From positions 9,920,501-9,984,500 of the forward strand of contig NC_037091.1 of NCBI RefSeq assembly GCF_002994745.2: DNA of 64,000 nucleotides, written 5' to 3'. Under the pieces are notes generated by a model. It did no database searches, had not been told where the DNA came from, and was given only the letters and a program-made list of their open reading frames with translations. A program made the position numbers and the translations under genes. The number at the start of each line of letters is the position of its first letter. Positions within the stretch are counted from its first letter, which is position 1. The DNA comes from Rosa chinensis (lineage: Eukaryota > Streptophyta > Magnoliopsida > Rosales > Rosaceae). Positions 48,801-62,835 of the stretch are shown here, piece by piece.

Positions 48801-49310
48801 CACACACCAGGAACGTCGCCAATACTGGCATGCGTTCTTTATCCCCATCCCAAAACGATATTAGTGTTTTGGAAGGTTTCGCTGATGTTGGATATCTCTC
48901 TAACCCACATATAGGTCATTCCCAAACTGGTTAAGTGTTCACCATGGGCAAGATCGCGATATCTTGGAGGTCTAGAGAACAGATACTAGTCACTATATCT
49001 TCGAACCATACAGAGATTATTGCTCTAGTTGTGAATGTATATGGATTAGATCCATAATTACGCATGTTCGAAGAAATTGTGGTTTGAAATCTACCACAAG
49101 ATGAGCCCACGAGCATTTATGAGGATAATGCTGCTTGTATTGAACAAACGAAGTAAAGCTACATCAAAAGCTACAACACCAAGCATAATCAGCAACAATA
49201 GAATCTCCTCAAGATCAAAGTGAACAAGGTTCGATATGAGGACAGTGTGGCAGACTTGTTCACTAAGTCATTGCCTAAATTTCACTTTCGAGAAACATGT
49301 TGGTAGCATC
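45880..49310 (+). pseudogene. Copia pol remnant (integrase, RT, RNase H)
   Basis: Pieces in different frames keep family order. Pre-integrase: DTYWLCHDMIGHPSHDMM at about 46210. Integrase core end: MHPNGLVETTMI at about 46925. Reverse transcriptase: KWKDAIQVKLDSL near 47860 and an altered active-site region near 48340; then AIGALLYLAQCTRPD at 48625. RNase H: DNAACIEQTK at about 49120 and VADLFTKSLPK at about 49248. Dozens of stops and several frameshifts make it non-functional. Segments near 46310-46510 and 47340-47700 have drifted most. Confidence 0.85.
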
Positions 49311-49533
49311 ATTTACGGAAGTTATCCGAACTCCCATGACTGTAGTCATTAGGGGGAGATGCAGACATCCGGGGGAGATGTCTACATGTATACTCTCGAA
49401 ACGTGAAGGGTGTATTGTACTCTTTTTCTCCTTTCGACCGAGGTTGTTTTTGTCCCACTGGGTTTTTGTCACTCAGAAAGGTTTTTGATGAGGCAATGAG
49501 ATGAGCACCTCTTTTGGGCAACACAAGGGGAAG

Positions 49534-49766
49534 TGTTCAAGTATATCTGAATTGTGTGTCTGGCCCAAACACTAGTTACTTGTCTGAGTTGTAATTGGGT
49601 TAATTTTAGAGATATTCTCTGAGAATCTTCGTAGATATCCATTCATTGTACGATTATATTTCCATGTGAAACTATGATTCTATTCTTATAATCCTTTATA
49701 TAAAGAGGCCTCTATTATCAATGAAAGACACATCAAATTCTCTCCCAATTCAATTTTCTTAGAACA
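49534..49766 (+). repeat. 3' LTR of the copia element, with polypurine tract
   Basis: 233 bp starting TGTTCAAGTATATCTG and ending TTAGAACA. The purine-rich ACAAGGGGAAG directly upstream (49523-49533) is the polypurine tract. Confidence 0.9.
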
Positions 49767-49771
49767 AATAT

Positions 49772-51309
49772 ATATTTTTGTTTTTCGACAAGAAAAATAT
49801 ATACCATCTTCGTATAATCTATTTGGAATGAGTTTTCTAAAAAAGATTAATTAAAACGTGGATGGCTGGATTGTAAACGTGTTCTAAGAGGATTTTATCT
49901 GCAAGAAAATAAGGTAACTGCATTGGTGAATATAATGAAGTACACTCATATGGAGATCCGACATGTAATATTATATCGCTTTCCATCCAAATAATATTGA
50001 CTAAAGGTATTGACTAAAAATTAGTGGGTTATTTGACCAAAAAAAAATAAAGGAGTTTTAAGTGGGTAGGTGGTCTTTCGTCAAATTAAGGGTGACTATT
50101 TGTTTCCAAGCTGCGAAAGATTTAAATCATCTATAGCTTAGGGCAATCACACATCTATTATCAATCTCAATCTTTAACTTCAATAAAAATAACTTCATGG
50201 AAGCTCGTACGTTCTCCTCATTCTATTATAGCTCGGTTACTGAAAATCGCTAGCATTGAGCTTCTATTTGAGCTCCCCAAACCCTCTCAATTACACTTCA
50301 GTATCTTCTACATAGCAGCTAAACAAAACTTTGTCAACCACTTAATAGGTCCATGCAGGGAGTATTGCAAAAGAAAAGAAACAAAAAAATTGCAGAAAGA
50401 GAGCTAGGCATTTACCTTACACTGTCTTTTTGGTTCATATATACTCACTCGTGCCATAATTACCAGCATCATATGTACATAAATTCGGTATTAAGGTACG
50501 TAGAGGAGAAGTTATCAAATAATTTAACTCAAAAGTCCAAAATTCATGGTCACTTGAAGATTGAAGAGTCCTTGTCATATTATGACATGCATAGAAGAGA
50601 TGAAAACAAGACTAGCGGACTAAACTAAAGGGTATTCACTTGGTACGTATCTAGGAAAGTAAAGAACACAGAGATGAGATTCCCCCTTATCCGAAAGTAC
50701 TACAGTACTACTTGCTACCAAATTCGTTGGAACTTGAAGATCGAGCTGATGATTACTGTTAGAACTGAACTAGAAAAGCATACATTCTTTTTTGGGTACT
50801 ACTGCTGCTAGCTTAAACCTACTGATAGAATCATCGACAGGGTTGTAATGCGTTACCTTTCAGCAGATAAAGACTACTGTAGCTTGATCAACAAATGCAG
50901 ATTGATTGGACTTGTAGTTAGATCATCTCTGACCTCTCACGCATTCACGCCAGTACTTGATGAGCTAGCCCTAAATTCTTCAATCAACTTAGTCCAAGCA
51001 TCATGGGGAGACAAGTACAATCAAAACCAGAATCCATGCATATATGAACCCAATGCGACAAAAGTGGAAGATTTATGTCCTTCTACTTTACATATGATCA
51101 CCTCTGGGGTTTACACATAAATTGCAGCATAACTGTATAAGAACAAGAAAATCTTGAAATTAAGTTTGTAAAGTACCATTCTTTGTGAATCATGCATGAT
51201 GTGAAACCAATATCGACAGATTTATGATGCTATTTTTTTCTTCTTCAAATAAACTTGAATCTATCAATTCACTATATCATCACTTCCAATTCTTTGACGG
51301 ATTTTAGTG

Positions 51310-51362
<53 letters not shown>

Positions 51363-52980
51363 TATCTTAGACATTTGAAAAGTAAAATAAATATATTAAG
51401 TAGTGAAATAAAAACAAATCAACCATGAAAATGACTCGAGTTAGTAGGATAATCAAACCAGCCAATTGAAAAAGAAGAAATTAGAAGTGGCCTTTCTAGT
51501 TAGTGGGAAACATGGAAGTGGATCGAAAAAAAAAATTACAGGACCACTTGGTGTGTATTAATTAGTGGATGATATGTAAAAAATTGATAGAGACACTAGT
51601 TAGCACTAGAGCAAGTGAGCAAAGAAGTAGGAAAAATAGTGGATGTGACAAAGTTCTTGGCTGACTAGCTGCTTCTTGGTTATGTGGGTCTGTGGATATA
51701 ATTCACCTCTTATTTCTAAATGGGCAATTCTATATCTCGACAAATTAATGGGCAATTCATACACTGTCCTATAGCTAGTTGCTTAAATATATAAAAGTAG
51801 AAGAACTCTTTTAACATTTGTTCACATTTGGACTTGGATTAATTGGACCAATCATTTGATGCAACATCAGGCTGATGCCACCATTGTAAAGCAAATTCAG
51901 GTACCATTATTCAGCATATAAACATCACCATGATTGAGAGCTAGCTAGTGTCGTACCCTGAAACTCCATTAGAGAGTTCACAGTATAAGCACTGAAACTA
52001 GAACCATAGAAATATTTATCATTCTATTTAATTTGTATATATCTACTTAAGAAATTACTAATCAAGTTTTCCATTTATTCCATAATTGGTCAAATGGCAT
52101 TAAAAGCTAGGTAACAAAAGCTTATAGAGTGCTACATTCACACTCAATATGTGGTTGGGTCAGCCACACTCAAGACACGTGTCACTAAAATAGAATTCAC
52201 AATAAACAAAGTCCATTTTATAAATATTCTTTTTTTTTTTTCCCTCACTTTTGCCCTTGCCTGTGTTTCCCTTTCTTCTTCGTCTTGTCTTCTGTAAAAC
52301 TGAATTCATCTTGTCTTTCCTCTTTCTCCTTATTGAAATGGCTTTGTTTTTTAAATTTGTTGTTGGCCTTCCTTCATTTTCCCGTTCATCGAAATTTTTA
52401 TCATCTAAACTTACGTAGCTATTGATTTTGTTCAGTCATACTCGTCCATTGATTTTGATATATCTCTTATTTATGGTTTATAAAAAAACATTACTAGTTT
52501 TGTTTGTATGATTTATTTTTAACGATGGCTTAACCAAATAAATTATTCGTTCGAATATAGAACTAAATTGATAAGAGGACATACCCCTTGGATCTGTTAC
52601 AAAAGGCACAGATGTATAAGCAAACTAGGCACTCATCATCTGCTCCACAGATAAATGGATGGATTAAAATGATACGAATATAGTGGTTTCTTGCCCTTAT
52701 TATATATGTAGCAAGAACTGACTACTAGTACCCTACAAGTTAGTGTCACTATGCAACTGTCATGCATCAGCATGAAGATTTTAGAAGAAACTAATTCAAA
52801 CGAGGGGGCCTCACGTTTAAGTGGGAACCAATGAGCTCCAAAATGTGTAATGACTAACAAGAAAAGCAGAGATCATTGCGAGTGTTATAGCTCTGAGTGG
52901 AGGATATATATACATACATATATGGGACACCACCGCCAAGCCAATCAAACAAAAAGAAGGCCCGGGTCACTTGAATAAGA
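49772..52980. other. No supported gene
   Basis: About 3.2 kb of AT-rich intergenic DNA. A 90-codon plus-strand frame at 50848-51120 is open but unrecognised and has no gene context. An (AC)n/(AT)n microsatellite lies at 51310-51362. Confidence 0.45.
51310..51362. repeat. Compound (AC)n(AT)n microsatellite
   Basis: About 17 AC units followed directly by about 9 AT units. Confidence 0.95.
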
Positions 52981-52983
52981 GAC

Positions 52984-53385
52984 AAGTTATGGTACTTGTG
53001 GGTATCTCATATATTCATCATTTATAACTATTTGAACAAAAAATTACAATTATTTGAACTAAAATTACAACATTGAGAACAAAAGTTACCATATTCATTT
53101 ACACTATTTACATATAGTTAAACAAAAATTACAACATTGACAACGAATTTGTTTAAAAGCTTGTAACAATGTCGTAAGAGGTATAATTACCATTATTAGA
53201 ACTAAGATTACAACATTGACAATGAATTTGTTCAAAAGCTTGTAACAATGTCGTAAGAGGTGTAATTATCATTATTAGAACTAAGATTACACAAAATAGG
53301 ACTCAACATTACCACTCTGACAACTAATTTATTGTCATTTTTGTAAATGTGGGTATGAGATACCCACAAATACACTAGAATTTCC
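52984..53385. mobile_element. Probable MITE with internal tandem repeat
   Basis: TTGTGGGTATCTCATA at the left (52996-53011) is matched by the inverted TACCCACAAATACACTAG at the right (53361-53378). The right copy is itself part of a palindrome around GGGTATGAGATACCC. Between them a 79-bp unit is repeated in tandem (53131-53209 and 53210-53289). No target duplication was found, so the limits are approximate. Confidence 0.45.
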
Positions 53386-55860
53386 CCTGAAATAAATGGG
53401 TTTGTCAACTTATTTAATAAGAGCTGAGTACAGATCAGTTATTGTTTTGTGAACAAAATATACAAATATGCCAAAACTCGAGCACCAAACATTGGTCATG
53501 GTTAGAAAGGTCTACAGATAATTTGATGTGAAATCAGATGCACTTACGTCATACAACACTTTCATGTATAATATATAACTATTACAATAACTAGTGTGAT
53601 TCTTTGATAGAATCATAATTAAAGTATGTAATACTGTACTATGCTATCGACCAAAAAAAGAAGTGTGGAACTTGAACCCCATTATGGACCTGTGACACAG
53701 TATCCTGCACTGAGAGACACAGTATCCTGCACTGAGATAATTGAAGGTGACAAAATGGATCTCAGACAAACAAGCTAGTACCATAACTTTGAATGCTATT
53801 CATATCCGTTTCTAAGATAGGGAAAATTTAACGACAGAGGATCACCTATCTACAATTAACTAGCTTTCTACGGTTGTAAATTAGCTTGATTGTTACGAGT
53901 TCAACATAGAGTTTTAGGGGGGCTATATGTGTGTAGATTTCCAATTCTAGATAGATCTTGGAACTAAAAGTTTTGAATCTAGATTTGGATTCCGTTAGGT
54001 TAGTGGTGCTTTGTTTTACATCCTGGGGCAGTTGATTGGCTCCTCTCATGCATGTTGACAGACTAAAGAAGATGTAGAGTGACTATTGAAGATTGGTTGT
54101 TAATTGTTATTAACATGCTCTCTAAAGATTATATAAGTGGTCATTTGTTTGTATTTAAGGTTATGTACAGAGACTTTTGTTTGTGTAAAGTTTGAGATAC
54201 TGCGCGCCATAGCTAGGTTTGGGTCATTTCTCTCAATCCTAATTTCATTCTAATTATAGTTTTCGTTGAGATGTGTATCCAGATGATTAAATAAAGAGTT
54301 GCAGAATGATTTTGGTGGAAAAAAAATGTTATGACCTACAGTGTATTTTTAGGATAGGACATAAATGTCACTTATGTCAAATGAAATTGCTGGGTGAACA
54401 AAAATATTTACTTGTTATATTTAGGAGCACATTATATAAGGTACTGAAAAAGTAAAATTGTTAAATATGCTCTTACATCATTATATAAGTTTTCATGAAT
54501 TACAGTGGACTTGAGCATTGTAGATTTCGTTGCCGGACCACACTGGTCCTAAAAAAGCGGTTGTGACTATTGATGGCGGCTTCAACAATGTTGGTCGACG
54601 TTGAGTCGAGCCAACGAGCTAGGCCTGCCTTTACGACTATGGTTCCTAGTCTTTTAGGAGTGAGTTTGTCGGGGCTTTCTTGGTCTTGAATGCCCATTTT
54701 CCTAGCTCTTGTTAGCTTAATTCGTGAAGGGTTCATAACTCTTTTGGCCCAAAGAGACTTGGATCAAGTGTTCCAAACTAATTGACAATAGTCGAATAAA
54801 AAATATTCTCCAGCACGTCCTCTTGCTCATATATGCGAAGCAATAATATTAATTAAGTTGACTGTGAATCCTAAGTTATTTTACAGCCATAGATATGATT
54901 AACGAATCAGTGCCATCTTCGATTTGTGTCTCATACTCTGATTGAATCAATGGCTGAAGGTTGAGGTGGTCTGTTGAACTGTAGTTGAAGGCAGCTTCTT
55001 CACACTCTAATATGACCTTTGCCATCATTTCCCTAAAAATAAACTTGACTGGTACACAACTTCAACCTCAGTCCTAGTCTCTCACCTTCAAAGCCTCTCT
55101 CTACATAGGCTTCATGAAACGGCTCTTCTTCCTCATTAATCCCTTCTTCGTCATCATCATACTCTTTTTGATGCTTTAAGGAACTACTGCTCTTTTGGAA
55201 TCCAAAGAAGAGGAGAAGAATTCCGTTTGGATAAATACTGGGTTCGGGGTTTTTGTGGGTTTTGAAAGGCTGAGCATTGGAGGTATTGTTTTGTTGATTT
55301 TTATGTGTTCTGGTTTTTATTGGGTTTTTTTTTGTTGTCGTTGGTTTTGAACTGATATGGGTTTTCATGTGGTTTGTTTGTGATGCAGTTTGGAATGTGG
55401 TTATCTGGGCGATTGATTGGAACTACTTGGAAGGGTTTCAAGGAAAGATTCTGATTTTTAGTCATTTGAAAACTTTGGGTTTTGATTGGGGAGGAAGGGG
55501 AAATCCATGTTCATTCTTTAGTATATATATTATGTTGCAATTGCATCATTCTTTTCTTTATTACCAGATCCCATATACGTTGCTTACGATGACTCCCTTA
55601 CTTACTTGGCCATTTGAGATTGTTTCCTATTAATTATTATTAGTATTGTAATTGTTAATTAGTGTTCGCATTGTTAGGACGGAGAGAGAGAATCCATGGG
55701 AGATTAAAATGGTGATTTGTTGGGTGGGATTATATGGGATTTTGTTTTGAAAGCCATCAGTATTTTTTACTTGGGACTTCCCCGTCTTCACAATTTACAG
55801 AAGACATATGGATATATTATGCTTCTGATATCCCACACTTAAAGCTAGAGTGGTGGATAA
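53386..55860. other. No supported gene
   Basis: Intergenic DNA. A perfect 22-bp tandem repeat, GACACAGTATCCTGCACTGA plus two bases, lies at 53694-53737. Minus-strand frames at 54500-54736 and 55033-55368 (the latter with an acidic stretch DDDEEGINEEEE) are open but unrecognised. Confidence 0.4.
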
Positions 55861-55964
55861 GGAAGGTTACAAGGCAAGTAAAAGAGCAATTATTGATACC
55901 CTCTTTTTAGCTGGAAGGTTACAAGGCAAGTAAAAGAGCAATTATTGATACCCTCTTTTTAGCT
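55861..55964. repeat. Perfect 52-bp tandem duplication
   Basis: Copies 55861-55912 and 55913-55964 are identical by eye, starting GGAAGGTTACAAGGCAAG. Identity implies a recent duplication or an assembly artefact. Confidence 0.9.
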
Positions 55965-56313
55965 GGAGGGAATTTCTCATACAACCAAAAAAATGCAGGA
56001 GCTATGGATTGTTTTATTATTAAATACCTAATGGTCCTTTTTGAGGTTAACCAGAAACTATGGGGCTTTTGAGGTTGAACTTTGGTTGAACTTATCAATA
56101 AAAAGATATTAGAAGGCCATACAAGACCTCTCTGAAATTAAATACTTATTACTGTTTAATTAACTCACATCTTTATGTCGCCAAACTTCTGATCACACTG
56201 ACTTTCCAGATAAATTGGGCTGCAATTGTTCTCCACAAAATGGGTTACAGCTTCCTGTTTTGTTTCTCTTACCTTTTTCTTTTCCTCCTATCTGTAATTA
56301 CATTTTTTAATGC

Positions 56314-57448
56314 AGGAAATGCTTTAAGGAGAGTTGCATCTTACAACCTGGAATATGGGCTTTTGAATATCAAGCCTGAAGGTACGGATAGTTTCTTTTC
56401 CTGTTATCTTTAGTCAATGTATTGCTTGCTTTGTCTTTATCAATCTTGGTGCCCATTGTGAAAAGAAGTATCTGCTTAAGTCATTCATCTCATCTCTATG
56501 AACTGATGTAATTGCATTGAACTTTTTTGAATAATGCTTTTTGTCTACTTAGGATAGTGTAAGTTGAGAATGAGACTGTGAAGAGTGGTCTATATATATG
56601 CATGCAGAATATTTCGTCACTTCATTGAAAGTTTGAGAACAAGGTTTTAAACCAGCTTTGTATGACAGCTGATGAAAATATATGATATCTCTTAGATGCA
56701 TCAACACTAACTATATCCTGCATATCTACCTCATTTGTTCAATGACCAAGTTAGAAGCAAAATCAAGCATGTATTCACTCTTTACATACACCTATTCAAT
56801 TATACACACCCATACCTACTATGTTTAGGTTTGAGTTAATTCAAATGTGCCTGCTTTGTAAGTCATAATTGAAAGAATGAGACTTTTTATGGTTTGCCTC
56901 ATTTATGATTGATTTCAGCTCCACTGCAGAAGCTGCATTCAATTTCTTTATGCCATGCATATGGACTATAATGATTTGAATAACGGATTCAACATGCTTT
57001 GGTCTTTCATTTTTGTTCCCTAGATGAGAATGATCTTCTGTTCGGTATAAGTCGAAAGCTGTTTCTCCACTGCAGGTTGCTCAGGAGTCATTGGCAGAAG
57101 ACTCATTGAGGCAGCCAAAATGAGAGCTGGGAGTTACAGTGGAGGAATAAAATGTGACTTGAGTGTGGCAATAGCCCTTACCCAATGACAGAATTGCCAT
57201 CACTTGAAGCTTTATGACATCGGATTATTATCTCAACCAAGGCACCAAAAGTTGGCAAAGATAGTGACAAGGATTCGTCTGAAAAATCAGAAAGGGTGAG
57301 CTGAGTAATGCAGTTTATGTTCTCCCCAATTTTGTTTATCAGCGTTTGCTTCTTTACATTATTCTTTTAATGGGTACAGAGTAACAGTGATAGAAAAACT
57401 GAGGGCAAAACTGCAGTTGACATCAAACCTGTCCAGTCCGAACTCTGA
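56314..57448 (+). pseudogene. Possible exon remnants of an unidentified gene
   Basis: Three stretches look exon-like. At 56316-56380 a frame reads NALRRVASYNLEYGLL between a good acceptor and a GGTACGG donor. At 57077-57180 a frame continues in phase as GCSGVIGRRLIEAAKM. At about 57239-57296 and from 57381 on, splicing AAAGG/GTGAG to GTACAG/AG gives a continuous Lys/Asp/Ser-rich tail (KDSDKDSSEKSER, then SNSDRKTEGKTAVD) ending at TGA 57446-57448. Stops separate the second and third pieces, so either an intron is missed or the gene is broken. I do not recognise the family. Confidence 0.25.
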
Positions 57449-60400
57449 AGCACCCAAGTACGTGGAACTTATAACAATCCACGCTGGAAAACCATAGGGT
57501 TGTTTGGAAGAAGCTGCAGAGGTTGGTGAAAAAGTAAGACGTCTTAGTTTGAGTGAACAAAACTAGAAAAGGCTGCTGAAAGTCATGGAACTGATATTGT
57601 TAGGTAATATCTGCAGCAAGAAGTTATCTTAGCCTTTTGTTAGCTGTGATCTCTAGCGGTTGTCCTGAGGTAATGATTCTGATACTTGATGTTGTGTTAT
57701 AATCTCTCGGTTCACACAGTGGAACATTCTAAGGATCTACCCCAAAGGAACATGAGTTACCTCCTCGAATTACCAATCGCATGTCGGGTGGGTGCATGGA
57801 GCTTAAATAGTTGTGTTTAATAGGTTAGCTTTGCAGTTTCATGAAATCTTATTGGAACCTAATAACATATCAATGGCAGAGATCGATAAGAAATATAACC
57901 CGATCTCTGGATATAAAACTATATGACAAGGACGTGGCAAATCACGATTGTTGATGAATGGGATGTTTAGAGCCAATTAATGAGGATGCGGTTACTTGAA
58001 AAAGTCTGCCTTTTTTATGCACAAGGGCGCAAATGATGAGGTTTTTTATCCTAAAAGGACCTGATAGTGGCAAAGACATTGAAGGTGAGAACAATTTATT
58101 TAACTTGAGTTGATTTTTTGGCATATTAGCAATATTGGCAATAATCTCAGAGCATCGATGTTAATATACAGGTGAAAGCATACATGGGGAATAAACGGCA
58201 CTTGGATATTAGTCAAACACACTTCGATTCATTCTCCCCACAGACTTCTACACAAAATTTAGTAAGATCCGTTTTTGTTTTTCTGATAATTCAAGAATTT
58301 GATTCTATTTTAGTTATTGTTGCAATCAGCTACATTCCTATTTTACTTTATCTTGAATTTTAGACCAGCTCATAAGCGAATATTGGAGTCGAGTAATTGG
58401 GTTGACTATATACTGCTTATATACTAATTTAACATTACATCTAACATTCTTGCCAAGATGCTTCTATTGTTTGTTATTAAGTTTCTATAAATGCAATTAC
58501 AAGATTTTTTTTTTTTTTGTCTCATGGAAAGTTGTGCTTAACATCTTTGAGTTTATGCTCATTGTGTTGTTCATGGCTGTAAATTGTTCCAACTGATTGC
58601 AAATGGGCAGTTACCTTCTTAACAATTGATATAAATTTCATGTGCAATGCATTTTGATGTCGAGATCCCGTAGGTCTGAAAATATAATGCTTTGTTGTGT
58701 AAGCATAACTTGCATATTAAAGTACAAGGTTTTATACTAGCATTCAAACCTGCAGCAAGCAAACAAAACCGCGGCGAAGAATAAGACTTGTTTTTTTTTT
58801 CCTTTTCTTTTTTTTCAGTTGTAAGATCTTAGAATTTGTTTTCTTTTTTCTTTTTTTTTTGAAAAGAGAATTTGGTTTCTTTTATAGGGTGATTGTTTTC
58901 TAATTGTGTCTTTTCTGGTGGCAAGTTTATACCTTTTCCGTATATAGATTTAGCTTTTGGGGGTGCAGTTCTGCATGAAAGCAAGGTTCCAGATGGTGCA
59001 AGACTGGAGTTTAAACTAAATTTGATTATGTCTGATTCTTCGCAATTTTGTGTACCCTTATGTTGCTGGAGAATTTATTTTTTTTCTGCATATAGCTTTG
59101 GCGATGAGAAAGGTTAGGATTATGCAGTTCTAGATTTATAGGAGAGAGAAAGATTCATTTTTTTTTTCTTTTCACGGAATCAGTGTGATTCTAAATGCCA
59201 CAAGAACACATTCTTAATTGGTTGAATCCCAAACCCTTTGAGCAGATTAAGTACTACCAGGATACAAAGCCAATGGTGATAAAGTGGAAGAATCTGAGTA
59301 TTTGGTTAAAGGTTAAGATTAGAAGCTAAATTGGAAGCAAAACTGTACAGGAAATAGAACAAAACAAAGGTTGGCCTTCAAAATGGAAGAAAGATCATTA
59401 TCATTCTTCTTCTTAAGAAAGCCAAGAATAAAGATTTTCATTATCATTCTTTCTGTTTTGGTACAATTATGAAGATTGTAGGTCCAGAATTTGATTGAAA
59501 GGTATCTGCAGTTGTATCTGCAGAGATAAAGTTAGCAATCAAAAATCTTGATATTATAGTTTGGTTGATAACTCTGATTATATATACAAATAGATCCTGC
59601 TGAATGCCATATATTACTCACAGACCCTCCTCTCAATCCCTCCAAGAACCGTGAAAGGATTGTCTGTTTTTGTGATATCTTTATTAGGCAGTAGCTTAGT
59701 TTGGTAAATTTTTGTGTACTGTAATGAATATTAATGTTGGCCTGTCATGATTTGGCTTGATTCAATGTTTCAATTCGAGACCATGTTTAACAAATACAGT
59801 TTTATTGCTGTCTTCTTTAATTGAAGCTGTTTTAACACTGTATGCTCAAGGAGCTTATAGAGATGATTAAATGTTAAATGTTTATATACCTGTTTTTGCC
59901 TCAATTTGTTATTTCTTTCTAGTTTTGTGGAATTTCTGAAGAGGTGTAGAAGTTGTTTTTCAGATTAAGTTAGCCTGATACGAGGAAAAGGTCTACCCTC
60001 AGAATAAGGTAATGTGTTCGAACAATTATAGTTATGTTTTTGTTTGTTATTGAGTATATGTTGTTGCAAGGGCCTTCACTTTTCCCAGGTTTCATATCTG
60101 ATCAGTCTGCGTTTTGTCACCAAGATATTGATATTGGTGAGTCTGATTCTATTTTAAGAAGCGCAACTATATTCCTTTAGCTTTCTCTTTGGAAAAGGGC
60201 TGCAGCATTACTTTATTTATCTTCTTATGTTGATAATTAGGGAAATTGCCGTGTGAGGCACATAGATCTCAGAAAGCAGCTGTGTTTTTTGAACACAACT
60301 GGAACACATGCCTAGCAACAAATTACATAATTAAATAGAAAAGTAATACTAAAAATGTGATGGTCCTGATTAGTGGTTCAGTATAGGGAAAGCATATTGC

Positions 60401-62575
60401 ATATTGTGATGAATATAAACAATGGTACATTGTCTATTTAGTATCTTGATCATGTCTCCTTTTGTTTGGTTCATGGTTACTTTCTGTCTTTATACCCTCA
60501 AAATCAGTTACGTTAGTGGGAATACTCTTCCTGTAAAGTAGATGTGTATAAGATAGGATAGTTTCAATCATAATGCATCCTGTCTTTAGTTGTGTAAGGG
60601 TTTGGTTTTTCATATTGACTTCAAATGGGTTTATAACTCTTATTTACACAAAAACAGAGCAACAGCAGCCTGTTGCGCAATGGAACTTTCGTTACTCGCA
60701 TCCAATGATAATTATGAGAAACCACAATGAACTTATTCTAAGCAAAAGAGCTAGAACATAGAGAAACTCAGTCAAACAATAAAAGTTATTTCAGTGAGTA
60801 ATAGGACAAACCCAAAATATTCTTTTGAGTGCTATAATCACATGGAGTAATTTCAGGGATCTGATTTGTGGAAAGATAGAGATCAGATTAAAAAGTTTGC
60901 AAAATCCTCCTTGGAACTCTGCAAGGTGTATATGTATATGGAGATTTCTTTGTCTACTAGCAGCCATGATGAACTTCCCTCAGCTGAAAGGCACCTAAGG
61001 AACATAATTAGATAGGCAAGATACTTTTCAAAATGTTAGCATTTGGAATATGTAACTGCCATTGTTTTTTTTTTTTGGACATGATATGCTAAACACTATT
61101 TTCTATCATTTGAATCTCTTTAAATCCTATAGATGTATTACTATTTTTGTAACTAAATAACATACATTTGGGACATGTCAGGTGGGAGTTTCTCAGACTT
61201 GGAGGAACTTCAACATTTTAATGCCTGGCTTAATGAAGTGAAGTTAAAACTACTGTTAAAAATGGTGCTGTAGAAGTGTACAGAAAATGGAGTATGGTCA
61301 ACAAGAGATGAGCTAGAGTTTGAGTTCTGATATGTCTGTCATATCAGAAGAATAGATATTGGTGATCAGTATGCGTTTTGATATGTATGACGCACTTATA
61401 TGGTGTTACTAATGTTTGTAAATTGAATAATGTTGATGATACACTCGCAACATCGCACGGGCTATCTTGCGAGTAATAACTAGACCATTGTTGGATTGGG
61501 CAACTAACAGTGTTGCCTCCTTCTATGTTCAAACAATAACAAACAACCATTCCAATAAGGATTTGGGATTAAGAATGAGGGTTTAGAGGGAAACAATAAA
61601 AGCCATAGGCATTTTATATCAGACAACAATTATATATCCAACAAGGCAGCAACATAAACCTCTCAATGTCTTGCTCATTAACCAGTGGAAAAATTCTAAA
61701 TAGGAAGCACACAAATACAGCAATCCAAGAAAAAATATAAGAAAACATTTCTAACAAAGGTGCACATTGATTTCAATTTATTCAATAACACCACAAGTAG
61801 TAGAAAAACTTTCCAGTTCTCAACTCATGGGAACCATCGACCCCTCTTGTCAGCTCACTTTGTTTGCCTTCAATTAATCCCCATAGATCTTGAAGTTGCT
61901 CTGAAAATCATCCATCTTTCAGGCAATGACAAGCAGAATCTGATAAATTTGTATAGCCATTTTGATAGATATGTTTGAATGCAGGGGATTTTCCTCAAAC
62001 AGAAGCTGCAAAACAAAATGTTGTCATCATAAACCCAATATGAGCTCGTAAAATATATACTAGCTATAGTACAACTTGAGAAAATCGTCTTACTCATGGA
62101 CGAGAGGCAGGCTAGGCTTTGTTCATTTTGTATAGTCATTTTGATAGATAAAATTATACGTTGTTGAACCATGAAACTATTTCCATTTTTCAATATCAAA
62201 AATCAAAACTCTAAAGGCAGACATTATATATCGACTCATATAAAATATCTCAAAAGTCAAAACTATGGACAATTAAGATATATTCAAATCAATAACCTTA
62301 AATAAACTCAAAAAGCACCGATGGATAAGTAATTAAAGATACTTTGAAAACACGGTTCCATTCAAGATGTAACACTACGATCTTTAACAAAAAGTTGAGT
62401 AAAGCTAGATAGAAGAGAAAAACATAACTTATACTTAATTAAAAAATTGTAAGAATCATGCATTGATCTATTCAAAAAAAAAAGAAATTATACATTGATT
62501 TTAGATAATCATGCCAGATGAGAAAGCACAATCACAGTTGATTTGGATATTTTGTTCTGCCTAATCTGTAATTCT

Positions 62576-62626
<51 letters not shown>

Positions 62627-62835
62627 TAATGAAAGGAAGAGTAATAAGATGGTAATGCCAAATGCAAGTATACCTGTACATTGTGGGCCTACGTGCTTGT
62701 ACAGGCATGGTCACTCTATTACAAAAAAAAAACACATTAATTAGGTAGGTGCCATAAATACAAGTCCATTGTATTATGATAATATCACTATGCCATTACG
62801 GGAGATCGGAATAAAAACTAATCAATGTGTACCTT
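57449..62835. other. No supported gene
   Basis: About 5.4 kb of AT-rich DNA. The right part should include the 3' untranslated region of the NLR gene. Short frames (for example 58893-59117 and 61760-61978) are not recognised. An (AT)n run lies at 62578-62621. Confidence 0.45.
62578..62621. repeat. (AT)n microsatellite downstream of the NLR gene
   Basis: About 22 AT units. Confidence 0.95.

Larger units (their letters stand above)
43397..49766 (+). mobile_element. Decayed Ty1/copia LTR retrotransposon
   Basis: Two 233-bp LTRs (43397-43629 and 49534-49766) flank a 5.9-kb interior, with the 5-bp duplication AATAT outside (43392-43396 and 49767-49771). The domain order gag, integrase, reverse transcriptase, RNase H is that of Ty1/copia. 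Many stops and frameshifts interrupt every domain. LTRs differ at about 26 of 233 positions by eye, so this insertion is roughly an order of magnitude older than the Tat-type element. The first LTR starts TATT rather than TGTT, a decayed terminus. Confidence 0.93.
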
